Notes: generated by a model not told the origin, from the sequence alone. Positions 7,669 through 16,879 are shown, counted from the first letter of the stretch. The stretch: DNA of 35,819 bases from Thalassotalea_B sp049613795 (GCA_049613795.1 JBMZCX010000024.1:1-35819), one strand, 5' to 3'. Numbers and translations: made by a program.

Positions 7669-8226
7669 GTGATAGATGATATTAAACAAGACGCCAAAGA
7701 ACGTATGGCAAAAAGTATTGAAGCATTTAAAACAAGCTTAAATAAAGTAAGAACAGGCCGCGCACATACATCGTTATTAGACAATATTAGTGTTGAATAT
7801 TACGGTATGGATACGCCTTTAAACCAAGTAGGTAATGTTTCTGTTCCTGATGCACGTACTATTGCAATTACTGTCTTTGATAAAGCGATGATTTCAGCGG
7901 TTGAGAAAGCTATTTTATCTTCAGACCTTGGGTTAAATCCATCGTCTCAAGGTACGCTAATTCGTATTCCATTACCTCCATTAACGGAAGAACGTCGTAA
8001 AGACTTAGTTAAAGTCGTGAAAGGTGAAGGTGAAGGCTCAAAAGTGGCTATTCGTAATATTCGACGTGATGCAAATTCAGATATTAAGTCGCTAAACAAA
8101 GAAAAAGAGATTAGCGATGACGAAATGCACCAAGCGGAAGACGAAATACAAAAAATTACTGATACTTATGTAAAACAAGTTGATGCAATTTTGGCTGATA
8201 AAGAAGCCGAATTAATGGAAATTTAG
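7669..8226 (+). CDS. frr: Ribosome recycling factor
   Basis: RRF splits the post-termination ribosome together with EF-G. The 185-aa length is exactly standard. Recognisable parts are the N-terminal helix (AKERMAKSIEAFKTSLNKVR), RTGRAHTSLLDNISVEYYG, and the C-terminal helical arm with VKVVKGEGEGSKVAIRNIRR. The start is GTG at 7669, with AAGGA (7655-7659) upstream. It lies 62 bp after pyrH and ahead of a terminator-like hairpin that separates it from uppS. It is not related to the RRF_GI-like protein at 28105. Confidence 0.98.
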   Translation: MIDDIKQDAKERMAKSIEAFKTSLNKVRTGRAHTSLLDNISVEYYGMDTPLNQVGNVSVPDARTIAITVFDKAMISAVEKAILSSDLGLNPSSQGTLIRIPLPPLTEERRKDLVKVVKGEGEGSKVAIRNIRRDANSDIKSLNKEKEISDDEMHQAEDEIQKITDTYVKQVDAILADKEAELMEI

Positions 8227-8243
8227 GTTTTATTATTGATAAT

Positions 8244-8287
8244 ACGCTGTAGTTCTCAGTTACTGGTTAACTAGCTACAGCGTTTTT
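8244..8287 (+). terminator. Terminator or attenuator between frr and uppS
   Basis: ACGCTGTAG (8244-8252) pairs with CTACAGCGT (8275-8283), extended by a G-U and an A-U pair, over a loop of about 18 nt. TTTTT (8283-8287) follows. The long loop may make it leaky, which would feed some transcription into uppS. Confidence 0.7.
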
Positions 8288-8317
8288 GTATAAAGAAAGT
8301 AAACGATTGGAGTTTTT

Positions 8318-9067
8318 GTGAGTACAACTGAACCTATGGCACAAGAGGCGCTTAAAATACCTCAACATGTCGCGATTATCATGGATGGTAATGGTCGATG
8401 GGCACAGTTACGTGGAAAAAAAAGAGTGGTTGGTCATAAAAATGGCGTAGAGTCTGTACGTTCTGTCGTTTCCACAGCACGGAAAAACGGTGTAAAAGCG
8501 TTAACGTTATTTGCTTTTAGCAGTGAAAACTGGCAACGACCAGAAGGTGAAGTTAATGTATTAATGGATTTATTCATGTATGTGTTAACGCGCGAAGTTA
8601 AAAAGCTACATAAAAATAATATTCGCTTCCAAGTCATCGGTGATATTTCACGTTTTTCAGAAAAACTACAAAAAATGATTAAAAACTCTGAAGTACTAAC
8701 AGAAAATAACGATGCTATGGTACTGTCTATTGCGGCTAATTATGGCGGACGATGGGATATTGCTCAGGCTGCTCAAAAAATGGCTGAGAAAGCGGTTGCA
8801 GGAGAAATAACCCCCGCACAAATTAATGAAGAGTCACTTGCGCAAGAAATTAATCTTGCTAATTTACCTGAGCTAGATCTATTAATACGCACAGGTGGTG
8901 ATTATAGAATTAGTAACTTCTTGTTATGGCAGGCGGCTTACGCAGAGTTTTATTTTACTGACGTGCTATGGCCAGACTTTCAAGAAGAAGAACTGTTAAA
9001 AGCGATGGCGTGTTTTGATAACCGCGAACGCAGATTTGGCCTTACTGGCGAACAAATAAAAAAATAA
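8318..9067 (+). CDS. uppS: (2E,6E)-farnesyl-diphosphate-specific undecaprenyl diphosphate synthase
   Basis: UppS adds eight isopentenyl units to farnesyl diphosphate, making the C55 lipid carrier for peptidoglycan and LPS. The protein is 249 aa. The cis-prenyltransferase signature is at residues 21-29 (IMDGNGRWA, with catalytic Asp23). LTLFAFSSENWQRP lies near residue 65-78 and LLIRTGGDYRISNFLLWQ in the last quarter. In many homologues the latter reads RTGGE; here Glu is Asp, a conservative change. The start is GTG at 8318 with TTGGAG (8307-8312) upstream. It opens the long envelope gene run. Confidence 0.97.
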   Translation: MSTTEPMAQEALKIPQHVAIIMDGNGRWAQLRGKKRVVGHKNGVESVRSVVSTARKNGVKALTLFAFSSENWQRPEGEVNVLMDLFMYVLTREVKKLHKNNIRFQVIGDISRFSEKLQKMIKNSEVLTENNDAMVLSIAANYGGRWDIAQAAQKMAEKAVAGEITPAQINEESLAQEINLANLPELDLLIRTGGDYRISNFLLWQAAYAEFYFTDVLWPDFQEEELLKAMACFDNRERRFGLTGEQIKK

Positions 9068-9097
9068 TAATAATTAAAACGAGAAAAGGGTTAACGT

Positions 9098-9964
9098 TTG
9101 TTAAAACAGAGAATTATTACCGCAGTGGTCTTAGCACCTTTAGCAATTTCGGCAATATTTTATTTACCGCTAGCTAACTTTGCAGCCCTTATTATGGCTA
9201 TTATGGCAATAGGTGCATGGGAGTGGGGCCCCTTAATGGGCTTTGATAAAAATAATCGTCGAATGGCTTTCGTTATTGCGACTATCGCGCTGATCAGCCT
9301 GCTTTGGCTAAAACTCCCCATTGAAACGCTATGGAAAAATCATACTACACTCGAACAAGGGGCTATTTATGTGTTGTGGCTAGCTGTAGCATGGTGGTTA
9401 TTGTCAGCAACACTTACCTTTCTGTACCCTCGTTATAGTAAATTTTGGTCAAGCCATCGTTCTGTACGCGGCGTTTTTGGCTGGTTAACCTTAGTGCCAA
9501 CATGGCTTGCGTTTATGGTGATCCGCAGTAACGAGTATCAAACCGACCCTTATCATGGCGCACAATTAATTATGTTTTTATTTCTAATGGTGTGGGGGGC
9601 TGATGTTGGTGCTTACTTCGTTGGAAAGTCAATTGGAAAAAGAAAGTTATTACCTAATGTTAGCCCTGGTAAAACATTAGAAGGCTATGTTGGCGGCGTT
9701 GTTTTCTCGTGTATATTGGTTGCTATTGCAGGTTACGTTTTAAATTGGAATCAGCAACAATACACCTTAGTTTTAGTCGTTACTGCAATCATTACCACCA
9801 TTTCAGTGTTGGGTGACTTAAACGAGAGTATGTTTAAGCGTCAAGCAGGAATAAAAGACAGCGGTACAATATTACCAGGTCATGGGGGCATTCTTGACCG
9901 TATTGATAGCTTAACTGCAACAGCGCCTGTCTTTGCATTATGCTACGCACTTATAGGCTGGTAA
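9098..9964 (+). CDS. cdsA: Phosphatidate cytidylyltransferase (CDP-diacylglycerol synthase)
   Basis: CdsA makes CDP-diacylglycerol, the precursor of all bacterial phospholipids, in the inner membrane. The 288-aa protein has an N-terminal membrane segment (ITAVVLAPLAISAIFYLPL) and several more hydrophobic segments. The C-terminal family signature spans GDLNESMFKRQAGIKDSG and PGHGGILDRIDSLTA (about residues 235-275). The start is TTG at 9098, seven bases after AAAAGGG (9084-9090). It is 30 bp after uppS and 19 bp before dxr. Confidence 0.96.
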   Translation: MLKQRIITAVVLAPLAISAIFYLPLANFAALIMAIMAIGAWEWGPLMGFDKNNRRMAFVIATIALISLLWLKLPIETLWKNHTTLEQGAIYVLWLAVAWWLLSATLTFLYPRYSKFWSSHRSVRGVFGWLTLVPTWLAFMVIRSNEYQTDPYHGAQLIMFLFLMVWGADVGAYFVGKSIGKRKLLPNVSPGKTLEGYVGGVVFSCILVAIAGYVLNWNQQQYTLVLVVTAIITTISVLGDLNESMFKRQAGIKDSGTILPGHGGILDRIDSLTATAPVFALCYALIGW

Positions 9965-9983
9965 TAGGTTTGGTAGAAGAATA

Positions 9984-11198
9984 ATGCGTAATATTTGTAT
10001 TTTGGGCTCTACGGGTTCAATTGGTGTTAACACGCTCGATGTGATCAGACGCCACCCTTCATTGTTCAATGTTATTAGTTTGTCGGCTAATGAAAGTGTT
10101 AATACTATGCTCGAGCAATGCCTTGAGTTTATGCCTCAGCAAGTGGTGATGGCTTGCCAACAAGCCGCTGAAACACTTCAACAACTTCTATTAGAAAATA
10201 ACCTAAGTCATATTAACGTTAGATTTGGTCAACAAGCGTTAGTTGATATTGCAAGTGATGTTAATAATGATACGGTAATGGCTGCTATTGTAGGTGCCTC
10301 TGGTTTGTTGCCTACCTTAGCCGCAGTAAAAAAAGGTAAACGCGTTTTATTAGCTAACAAAGAAGCATTGGTTACATCAGGTGCCATTTTTATTGACGCG
10401 GTTAAACAATCAGGCGCTGAGCTATTACCAATAGACAGCGAGCACAATGCTATTTTTCAATGCTTACCAAGTGCGGCTCAACAAAATAGCAGTACAGGTG
10501 ACCTTGCCAAGCAAGGTATAAGTAAAATATTGCTTACAGGTTCGGGTGGACCCTTTAGGACGTTAGCGGTTGATGAATTAGATAAAGTCACGCCAGAACA
10601 AGCATGTGCTCACCCTAATTGGGAAATGGGCCGTAAAATATCTGTAGACTCTGCCACTATGATGAATAAAGGTTTAGAGTTTATTGAAGCGAAATGGCTA
10701 TTTAATTTAAACGTTGAAGACATTCAGGTGGTGCTTCACCCGCAAAGTACTATTCACTCAATGGTACAATACCAAGATGGCTCTGTTATTGCGCAAATGG
10801 GTAATCCAGATATGCGTACGCCTATTGCTCATGCGTTAGCCTATCCTGAACGTATTGAGTCAGGTGTTGAACCGCTCGACTTTTTTAATACACCTTCTTT
10901 TGAATTTTCAGATGTCGACTTTGCTCGTTACCCTAATTTAAAATTAGCAATAGATGCGTGTAAATCTGGACAAGCAGCATGTACCGCATTAAACGCTGCA
11001 AATGAAATAGCTGTAGACGCTTTTTTAAATAATCATATTAAATTTACCGATATTGCAAAAATAAATGAAACTTCTGTGAAAAAATTTGTCTCAGAAAAGG
11101 TAGTTACTATTGATGATGTTTTACGTATTGATCAATTAGCACGTGAAACAGCAAGATTAGTAGTAGAAAACGTTGCAGAGGCAATAAAGGGTAAATAA
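9984..11198 (+). CDS. dxr: 1-deoxy-D-xylulose 5-phosphate reductoisomerase
   Basis: Dxr (IspC) converts DXP to MEP with NADPH, the committed step of the MEP isoprenoid pathway that feeds UppS. The 404-aa protein starts with the NADPH-binding ILGSTGSIGVNTLDVI loop (residues 5-20). VLLANKEALVTSG and LLPIDSEHNAIFQCL (metal and substrate binding) follow, and HPNWEMGRKISVDSATMMNK forms the catalytic region. The ATG at 9984 has a weak AGAAG upstream. Its position between cdsA and rseP matches many non-enteric gammaproteobacteria; in E. coli dxr follows frr directly. Confidence 0.98.
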   Translation: MRNICILGSTGSIGVNTLDVIRRHPSLFNVISLSANESVNTMLEQCLEFMPQQVVMACQQAAETLQQLLLENNLSHINVRFGQQALVDIASDVNNDTVMAAIVGASGLLPTLAAVKKGKRVLLANKEALVTSGAIFIDAVKQSGAELLPIDSEHNAIFQCLPSAAQQNSSTGDLAKQGISKILLTGSGGPFRTLAVDELDKVTPEQACAHPNWEMGRKISVDSATMMNKGLEFIEAKWLFNLNVEDIQVVLHPQSTIHSMVQYQDGSVIAQMGNPDMRTPIAHALAYPERIESGVEPLDFFNTPSFEFSDVDFARYPNLKLAIDACKSGQAACTALNAANEIAVDAFLNNHIKFTDIAKINETSVKKFVSEKVVTIDDVLRIDQLARETARLVVENVAEAIKGK

Positions 11199-11202
11199 TT
11201 AA

Positions 11203-12558
11203 ATGTTTGATTTTTTATGGAATTTATCTTCCTTTATTGTTGCTTTAGGCATACTGATAACGGTTCATGAATACGGGCACTTTTGGGTGGCACGTAAAAA
11301 TGGCGTTAGAGTTGAGCGTTTTTCAATTGGCTTTGGTAAAGCTATTTGGCGTAAAAAAGACAAACAAGGCACCGAATTTGTTTTAGCATTAATTCCACTA
11401 GGTGGTTATGTTAAAATGCTAGATGAGCGTGTTGATGAGGTTAGCGAAGAAGATAAACCTTACACTTTTAATGGTAAAAATGTATATCAACGTATTGCGA
11501 TTATTGCCGCAGGCCCATTAGCTAATTTTATTTTTGCTATTTTTGCGTTTTATTTGATGTTTCTGCTAGGTATGCCGTCAGTAAAACCAATTATTGGTAA
11601 CATTGAACCGCACTCAATTGCCGCACAAAGCCAGTTAACTCCTCATAGCGAAATCATTAAAATTGAAGGACAATCTACACTAGATTGGGCCGATGTTAAT
11701 TTAATGCTTGCGAGTAAAATTGGAGAGCCAAAGCTTACAATAACAGTGAAAGAAAATGGGAGTGTAAGTCCTCGCCAATATGTGTTGAAAACGGCTGAAT
11801 GGAAATTTCAACCAGATAAACAATCGGCGTTTGAAAGTTTAGGTATTAAACCTTTTCAGGCAACACCACTCAATGAGTTAGCATTAATTGGTAAAGACAG
11901 CCCTGCTGAAAAATATGGCTTAAAAGTCGGTGATAAATTTGTTGCGATTAATGGTAAAACTGAGCGTAATGACTGGCAGTATTTCTCCGATGAAATAAAG
12001 AAATACCCTAATCAGGAAGTGGTTATAGAAGTAGCGCGTAATAATACAGTAGAAAATATTACCATCGTGCCAGCTAGCGTTGAGCGAGGTGGGAAATCAA
12101 TCGGCTATCTTGGCGTTGCGCCAAAATCTGAACCCTATCCAGAGCAATACCGCATTGAAATTGCTTATGGCCCGATAGAGGCAATAGGCAAGAGTTTAGA
12201 AAAAACATGGAGCTTGATTAGTTTAAGTTTCGATATGATAGGAAAACTGATCACAGGAGACGTATCAGTTAAAAATTTAAGTGGTCCAATTGGTATTGCG
12301 CAGGGAGCGGGGGATCATGCAGGGTATGGTTTTGTTTATTTTTTAGGCTTTTTAGCATTGATTAGCATTAATTTAGGCATAATTAACATTTTACCGGTGC
12401 CAGTACTTGATGGCGGCCATTTAGTTTATTACCTTATAGAGCTTTTAACGGGCAAGCCCGTACCAGAAAAAATTCAAGTAATTGGATTTAAGTTTGGTAC
12501 ACTAGCGCTATTAGGGTTAATGAGTATCGCAATATTTAACGATTTTTCGCGATTATAG
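11203..12558 (+). CDS. rseP: RIP-type zinc metalloprotease RseP
   Basis: RseP is the inner-membrane site-2 protease that cuts RseA after DegS, releasing sigma-E. The 451-aa protein has the zinc motif His22-Glu23-Tyr-Gly-His26 (VHEYGHFWVA) in the first membrane segment. It also has two periplasmic PDZ domains (about 110-190 and 200-290) and the third zinc ligand in VLDGGH (Asp403). C-terminal membrane segments follow. It begins only 4 bases after the dxr stop, implying translational coupling, and is 27 bp ahead of bamA, whose quality-control pathway it serves. Confidence 0.97.
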   Translation: MFDFLWNLSSFIVALGILITVHEYGHFWVARKNGVRVERFSIGFGKAIWRKKDKQGTEFVLALIPLGGYVKMLDERVDEVSEEDKPYTFNGKNVYQRIAIIAAGPLANFIFAIFAFYLMFLLGMPSVKPIIGNIEPHSIAAQSQLTPHSEIIKIEGQSTLDWADVNLMLASKIGEPKLTITVKENGSVSPRQYVLKTAEWKFQPDKQSAFESLGIKPFQATPLNELALIGKDSPAEKYGLKVGDKFVAINGKTERNDWQYFSDEIKKYPNQEVVIEVARNNTVENITIVPASVERGGKSIGYLGVAPKSEPYPEQYRIEIAYGPIEAIGKSLEKTWSLISLSFDMIGKLITGDVSVKNLSGPIGIAQGAGDHAGYGFVYFLGFLALISINLGIINILPVPVLDGGHLVYYLIELLTGKPVPEKIQVIGFKFGTLALLGLMSIAIFNDFSRL

Positions 12559-12585
12559 AAATAAGAAGTATTAAGTAATTATTAT

Positions 12586-15051
12586 ATGATGATTAAAAAA
12601 ATAGCCCTTGCGGTTTTATTAGGTGCTTTTGGTAGCACAGCACAAGCCGCTGAAGCGTTTAAAGTTGAAGACATTCAGGTTAAAGGATTACAGCGTGTTG
12701 CTTTAGGCGCAGCCTTAACGCATATCCCTTTTAACATTGGTGACACACTTAACGACTTTCGTATTTCTCAAGCGATAAAGGCATTATATCGCTCTGGTCA
12801 TTTCAATAACATCGTTGTGTCTAAAAATGGTAATCGTGTTATTTTTCGCGTTCAAGAACGTGAAACCATTAGCGCAATTACCTTTGACGGCAATAAAGAT
12901 TTAAAAGATGAACAATTAAATGAAAGTCTTGACGGTAGTGACATTCGTGTTGGTGAAACGTTAGACAAAACGGTAATTTCTGGTTTAGAAACAGGCCTTG
13001 AAGACTTTTATCATAGCGTAGGTAAATACAATGCTGATGTTAAGGCTGAAATAACTCACTTACCCCGTAATCGTGTTGATTTAAAGTTTATCTTTAGCGA
13101 AGGTGATGCCGCCGCAATTAAGCAAATCAATATTGTTGGTAACGAACTTTTTAGTGATCAAGAGCTACTTGAACATATTGAGTTAACCTATGATTCACCT
13201 TGGTGGGACTTTATGGCGCAAGATCGCTATCAAAAGCAAACCTTGCAAGGCGATATGGAAACTATTGAAAGTTACTATCTTGACCGAGGCTATTTAAAAT
13301 ACAAAGTAGACTCAACTCAAGTATCAATGACGCCAGACAAAGAATCTGTTTACATCACCTTAAATGTTACCGAAGGTGAGCAATTTAAAGTAAGTGAAGT
13401 TGACTTTATTGGAGATATGGCTGGTTTCGAAAAAACTATACGTGCCATCAATCCTTTAAGAGAAGGTAAACTTTATAATGGCGCAGAAGTGACTTATACC
13501 GAAGAGTCTATTAGTCGGTTTTTAGGTCGTTTTGGTTATGCTTACCCTAAAGTGACTACTATTCCTGATATTAATGAAGAAGATAAAACGGTTAAGTTAT
13601 CTATCTCAATCGATCCTGGTAAGCGCGTCTACGTTAACCGCATTAATTTTGAAGGTAATCATGTGACTGCCGATAATGTACTTCGACGTGAAATGCGCCA
13701 AATGGAAGGTGCTTGGTTATCGAATAGCATGGTTGAAGGGTCAAAAGCGTGGTTATCTCGTTTACCGTATATGGAAACCGTAGAGTTTGAAACCACACAA
13801 TTACCGGGTGAAGATGACTTAGTTGATGTTAATTTTTCAGTAAAAGAGCAGCCATCAGGTTCATTTACTGCAGGCATTGGCTACGGTTCAAATACTAAAT
13901 TAAGTTTAAATGCGGGTATTCAGCAAAATAACTTCTTAGGTACGGGTAATCGCTTAGCGTTTAACATTAATACTGTCAGTTATTCGCAAAGTGTTAATAT
14001 CTCATACACTGACCCGTATTTTACTAAAGACGCTATTTCATTAGGCGGTAATATTTATTACAACGAGTTTGACGCTGGTAGCGCTAACCTTGTTGAATAT
14101 AACAATAAAACCTACGGAATTGGCGTTAACTTTGGTTTCCCAATTAATGAGTATGTACGGTTGAATTTTGGTTTAGGCTACAAGCACAATGGTATTACCC
14201 GTCTACAAACGTACGAGCAAATTCAACGTTTTTATGAAATTTATTCAGATCCGAATAACCCTGATGGTGGCTTAGAGTTTGAAACCTTTGATTTAACAGC
14301 GGCAATATCACGCTCAACGTTAAACCGTGGTACTTTTCCAACCGCAGGTTCTCAGCAAAGCTTAAGCTATAAAATGACGACGCCTAATTCAGATGTTAAT
14401 TACTTTAAACTGAACTTAGACACTAAATGGTATTTTCCTATTGCGAGAGGCTGGAGCGTGTTAACACGTATGCAGCTTGGCTATGGTAATGGGTATGACA
14501 CCATTAATGACAACGACCAAGTATTACCATTTTGGGAAAACTTTAGAGCGGGTGGGTCAGATACTTTACGTGGCTTTGAAACCAATACAGTAGGTCCTCG
14601 AGCGGTATTTAGGTACCCAAGTCGCATTCCAGGTACGCCTGATGCGATATCAGGAACATCATGTTGTTTAGGGCCAGATCATGACGTTATTCAAGAGTCT
14701 CGTCGTTCAGTAGGCGGTAACGCTATTGCCCTTGCTGGCATTGAATTGATTGTACCTACACCATTTCTTGATGAAGGCTTTTCAAACAGCGTAAGAACCA
14801 GCTTATTTGTTGATGCGGGTAATGTTTGGGATACTGAATTTGTAAGAGACGACTATAAAGACTTAGCCAGTCAAGAGTTTGTCAAAATAGCGGATTACTC
14901 TGACGTTGGCCGCTTTAGAGCCTCGGCAGGTTTATCAGTACAATGGTTGTCGCCAATGGGACCAATGATATTTAGCTTTGCTAAAACATTGAAAGAAGAG
15001 ACAGGCGACGACACGAAATTCTTTACCTTTAATATTGGTAAAACCTTTTAA
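12586..15051 (+). CDS. bamA: Outer membrane protein assembly factor BamA
   Basis: BamA is the central Omp85 barrel that inserts beta-barrel proteins into the outer membrane. At 821 aa it is normal length. A signal peptide is predicted at residues 1-21 (MMIKKIALAVLLGAFGSTAQ, then A before AEAFKVEDI). Five POTRA domains run to about residue 420, followed by a 16-strand barrel ending in a terminal Phe (FNIGKTF). The loop-6 motif, VRGF in E. coli, is Leu-Arg-Gly-Phe at 661-664. Loop 6 carries adjacent cysteines Cys693-Cys694 (GTSCCLGPDH), where E. coli has two separated cysteines. Two adjacent ATGs (12586 and 12589) could serve as start. skp follows. Confidence 0.98.
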   Translation: MMIKKIALAVLLGAFGSTAQAAEAFKVEDIQVKGLQRVALGAALTHIPFNIGDTLNDFRISQAIKALYRSGHFNNIVVSKNGNRVIFRVQERETISAITFDGNKDLKDEQLNESLDGSDIRVGETLDKTVISGLETGLEDFYHSVGKYNADVKAEITHLPRNRVDLKFIFSEGDAAAIKQINIVGNELFSDQELLEHIELTYDSPWWDFMAQDRYQKQTLQGDMETIESYYLDRGYLKYKVDSTQVSMTPDKESVYITLNVTEGEQFKVSEVDFIGDMAGFEKTIRAINPLREGKLYNGAEVTYTEESISRFLGRFGYAYPKVTTIPDINEEDKTVKLSISIDPGKRVYVNRINFEGNHVTADNVLRREMRQMEGAWLSNSMVEGSKAWLSRLPYMETVEFETTQLPGEDDLVDVNFSVKEQPSGSFTAGIGYGSNTKLSLNAGIQQNNFLGTGNRLAFNINTVSYSQSVNISYTDPYFTKDAISLGGNIYYNEFDAGSANLVEYNNKTYGIGVNFGFPINEYVRLNFGLGYKHNGITRLQTYEQIQRFYEIYSDPNNPDGGLEFETFDLTAAISRSTLNRGTFPTAGSQQSLSYKMTTPNSDVNYFKLNLDTKWYFPIARGWSVLTRMQLGYGNGYDTINDNDQVLPFWENFRAGGSDTLRGFETNTVGPRAVFRYPSRIPGTPDAISGTSCCLGPDHDVIQESRRSVGGNAIALAGIELIVPTPFLDEGFSNSVRTSLFVDAGNVWDTEFVRDDYKDLASQEFVKIADYSDVGRFRASAGLSVQWLSPMGPMIFSFAKTLKEETGDDTKFFTFNIGKTF

Positions 15052-15060
15052 TTTAAAAAC

Positions 15061-15102
15061 TGATCCCAATATCTATAAAAATGATCAGATTATCTATAAG
15101 CA
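15061..15102 (+). repeat. Imperfect 21-bp tandem duplication between bamA and skp
   Basis: Unit 1 (15061-15081) and unit 2 (15082-15102) share TGATC at the start and ATCTATAA in the middle, with 16 of 21 positions identical. The second unit ends at the first base of the skp Shine-Dalgarno. It looks like a local slippage duplication. Whether it binds a protein or alters skp translation is unknown. Confidence 0.6.
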
Positions 15103-15112
15103 GGAGAGTACA

Positions 15113-15631
15113 TTGAAAAAGTTATTTAAATCTATTGCCATCGCAACGGTTGCATCAGGTGCCATTTTATCGAGTGCTGCTATGGCGGCAGATCAAAAGA
15201 TTGGTGTAGTTAATTTTCAAGAAGTTATGGGAAAAATTCCTCAAACAGCTGCAATTATGCAAAAATTAGAAGCTGAATTTAAAGATGAGCGTGCGGTTGT
15301 TGCCCAATTAGAAAAAGATATTAAGTATTATCAAGAAAAATTAAAGCGTGACGGCGCAGTAATGAATGCGAAAGAAAAATCTGATCTTGAAAAGCAAATA
15401 GCTGACTTATTTGCTCAATATCAAGAGAAAGGTAAAGCATTACAACAAAAAGCGGGCGTTCGTCAAAACGAAGAGCAAAGTAAAATTATTGCACTTGTTC
15501 GTCAAGCAGTTGATGGAATTGCGGCTAAAGGTAAATTTGACCTTATTTTACAACAACAAGCCGTTGTATTTTCAAAGCCAGATAGCAATATTACTACTCA
15601 AGTTGTTGAACAAGTAAGTAAACTTAAATAA
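15113..15631 (+). CDS. skp: Periplasmic chaperone Skp (OmpH family)
   Basis: Skp holds unfolded outer-membrane proteins in the periplasm and hands them to the Bam complex. It is 172 aa from a TTG at 15113, with AGGAGAG (15102-15108) at ideal spacing. An in-frame ATG at 15035 would overlap bamA and put about 26 extra residues before the signal peptide, so I reject it. The signal peptide ends in SSAAMA before ADQKIGVVNF. A long charged coiled-coil region (about residues 50-130) forms the tentacles. Directly following bamA is its conserved place and fits its function. Confidence 0.95.
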   Translation: MKKLFKSIAIATVASGAILSSAAMAADQKIGVVNFQEVMGKIPQTAAIMQKLEAEFKDERAVVAQLEKDIKYYQEKLKRDGAVMNAKEKSDLEKQIADLFAQYQEKGKALQQKAGVRQNEEQSKIIALVRQAVDGIAAKGKFDLILQQQAVVFSKPDSNITTQVVEQVSKLK

Positions 15632-15637
15632 CAACTG

Positions 15638-15655
15638 CTTAGGTATATACCTAAG
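15638..15655. repeat. Perfect 18-bp palindrome after skp
   Basis: CTTAGGTAT / ATACCTAAG forms a gapless palindrome seven bases after the skp stop. No U-run follows on the plus strand, so a terminator is unlikely. It could be an operator or an mRNA end-stabilising hairpin. The rest of the 185-bp skp-lpxD gap holds a lone TATACT (15705-15710) with no good -35, and nothing else I can name. Confidence 0.6.
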
Positions 15656-15816
15656 TAAAGCTACAAAAAAATCATGGTAACCTATTTATAGTTTGCTCAT
15701 TGTCTATACTATTAGGCATTGAGCATACGCTATATTACTAGGACGTTGTTACAAAGACACTGAGAGCATGAGTAGCTTTGTAAACTTCCTACATATAGTA
15801 AATTAAATAGGTTATT

Positions 15817-16854
15817 ATGAATTATACCCTTCAAGCACTTGCCGATAAAATTGGCGCAACCGTACATGGTGATGGTAACTGTGTTATTAAGCAATTGGCA
15901 ACTTTAGCTGATGCAACATCAGGGCAAATAGCCTTTCTCTCCAATAGTAAATATAAAGCGCAACTAACTGATACTAAAGCAAGCGCCGTTATTGTAAACG
16001 ACGACTGCCTAGCTGACTGTCCTACTAACGCCTTAGTTATGCAAAACCCTTATATTGGTTATGCTATGTTAGCGCAATTATTAAATACTACTCCAAAGCC
16101 TGCAGATAATATTCATTCTACAGCTGTTGTTGATGCAAGTGCTTCTTTAGGTAAAAATGTGTCAATTGGTGCTAACGCTGTTATAGAGTCAGGTGTTAGC
16201 TTGGCTGATAACGTTTGTGTTGGCGCAGGTTGCTTTATTGGTAAAGACGCCATTATTGGTGAAAATACACAATTGTGGGCTAATGTTAGCATTTATCACC
16301 AAGTTAAAATGGGCGCTAATTGCCTAGTTCAGTCAAATACTGTTATTGGCTCAGACGGCTTTGGTTATGCTAATGATAAAGGGCGTTGGGTTAAAATTCC
16401 TCAATTAGGTACTGTGGTTATTGGTGATAATGTTGAAATTGGCGCAAGTACTACGATTGACCGTGGCGCATTGGGTAATACAATTATTCACAGCGGTGTA
16501 ATTTTAGATAACCAAATTCAAATAGCGCATAATGTTGAAATTGGCGCGGGTACAGCAATGGCGGCATGTAGCGTTATTGCCGGTAGCTCAACCATAGGTG
16601 AAAACTGTACTATTGCAGGCCTTGTGGGTATTAACGGGCATATTGATATTACCGACAATTGCATGTTTACTGGCATGACAATGGTCACTAAATCAATTAA
16701 AGAGTCTGGCGTTTATTCTTCGGGTATGCCTTGTGCGCCTAATAAAGAATGGAATAAATCCAATGCTAGAATTAGGAAATTAGACTCAGTTAATGCTAAA
16801 ATAAAAGCGCTTGAACAAGCACTTAACGAACTTAAAACGAATGCTACAAATTAG
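15817..16854 (+). CDS. lpxD: UDP-3-O-(3-hydroxyacyl)glucosamine N-acyltransferase
   Basis: LpxD adds the second hydroxyacyl chain, on nitrogen, in lipid A synthesis. The 345-aa protein has an N-terminal uridine-binding domain (about 1-100) and a long left-handed beta-helix of hexapeptide repeats (about 100-320, for example SLGKNVSIGANAVIESGVSL). A C-terminal helix (IRKLDSVNAKIKALEQALNE) follows. The catalytic His is at 238 (IAHNVEIGAG). The ATG at 15817 has an AGG run upstream. The 185-bp gap before it suggests a possible separate promoter. fabZ, lpxA and lpxB follow closely. Confidence 0.98.
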   Translation: MNYTLQALADKIGATVHGDGNCVIKQLATLADATSGQIAFLSNSKYKAQLTDTKASAVIVNDDCLADCPTNALVMQNPYIGYAMLAQLLNTTPKPADNIHSTAVVDASASLGKNVSIGANAVIESGVSLADNVCVGAGCFIGKDAIIGENTQLWANVSIYHQVKMGANCLVQSNTVIGSDGFGYANDKGRWVKIPQLGTVVIGDNVEIGASTTIDRGALGNTIIHSGVILDNQIQIAHNVEIGAGTAMAACSVIAGSSTIGENCTIAGLVGINGHIDITDNCMFTGMTMVTKSIKESGVYSSGMPCAPNKEWNKSNARIRKLDSVNAKIKALEQALNELKTNATN

Positions 16855-16879
16855 AAATAAAATCTAAAAGGACTGACAA

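Noticed and set aside
15035..15112. Longer skp start at ATG 15035
   Set aside because: It overlaps the bamA end and puts about 26 residues before a proper signal peptide. The TTG at 15113 has an ideal Shine-Dalgarno.
11203..15113. A sigma-E promoter before bamA or skp, as in E. coli
   Set aside because: I looked for GAACTT-like elements with a suitable TCAAA/TCTGA-like -10 at 15-17 bases and found none convincing. A matrix scan could settle this.
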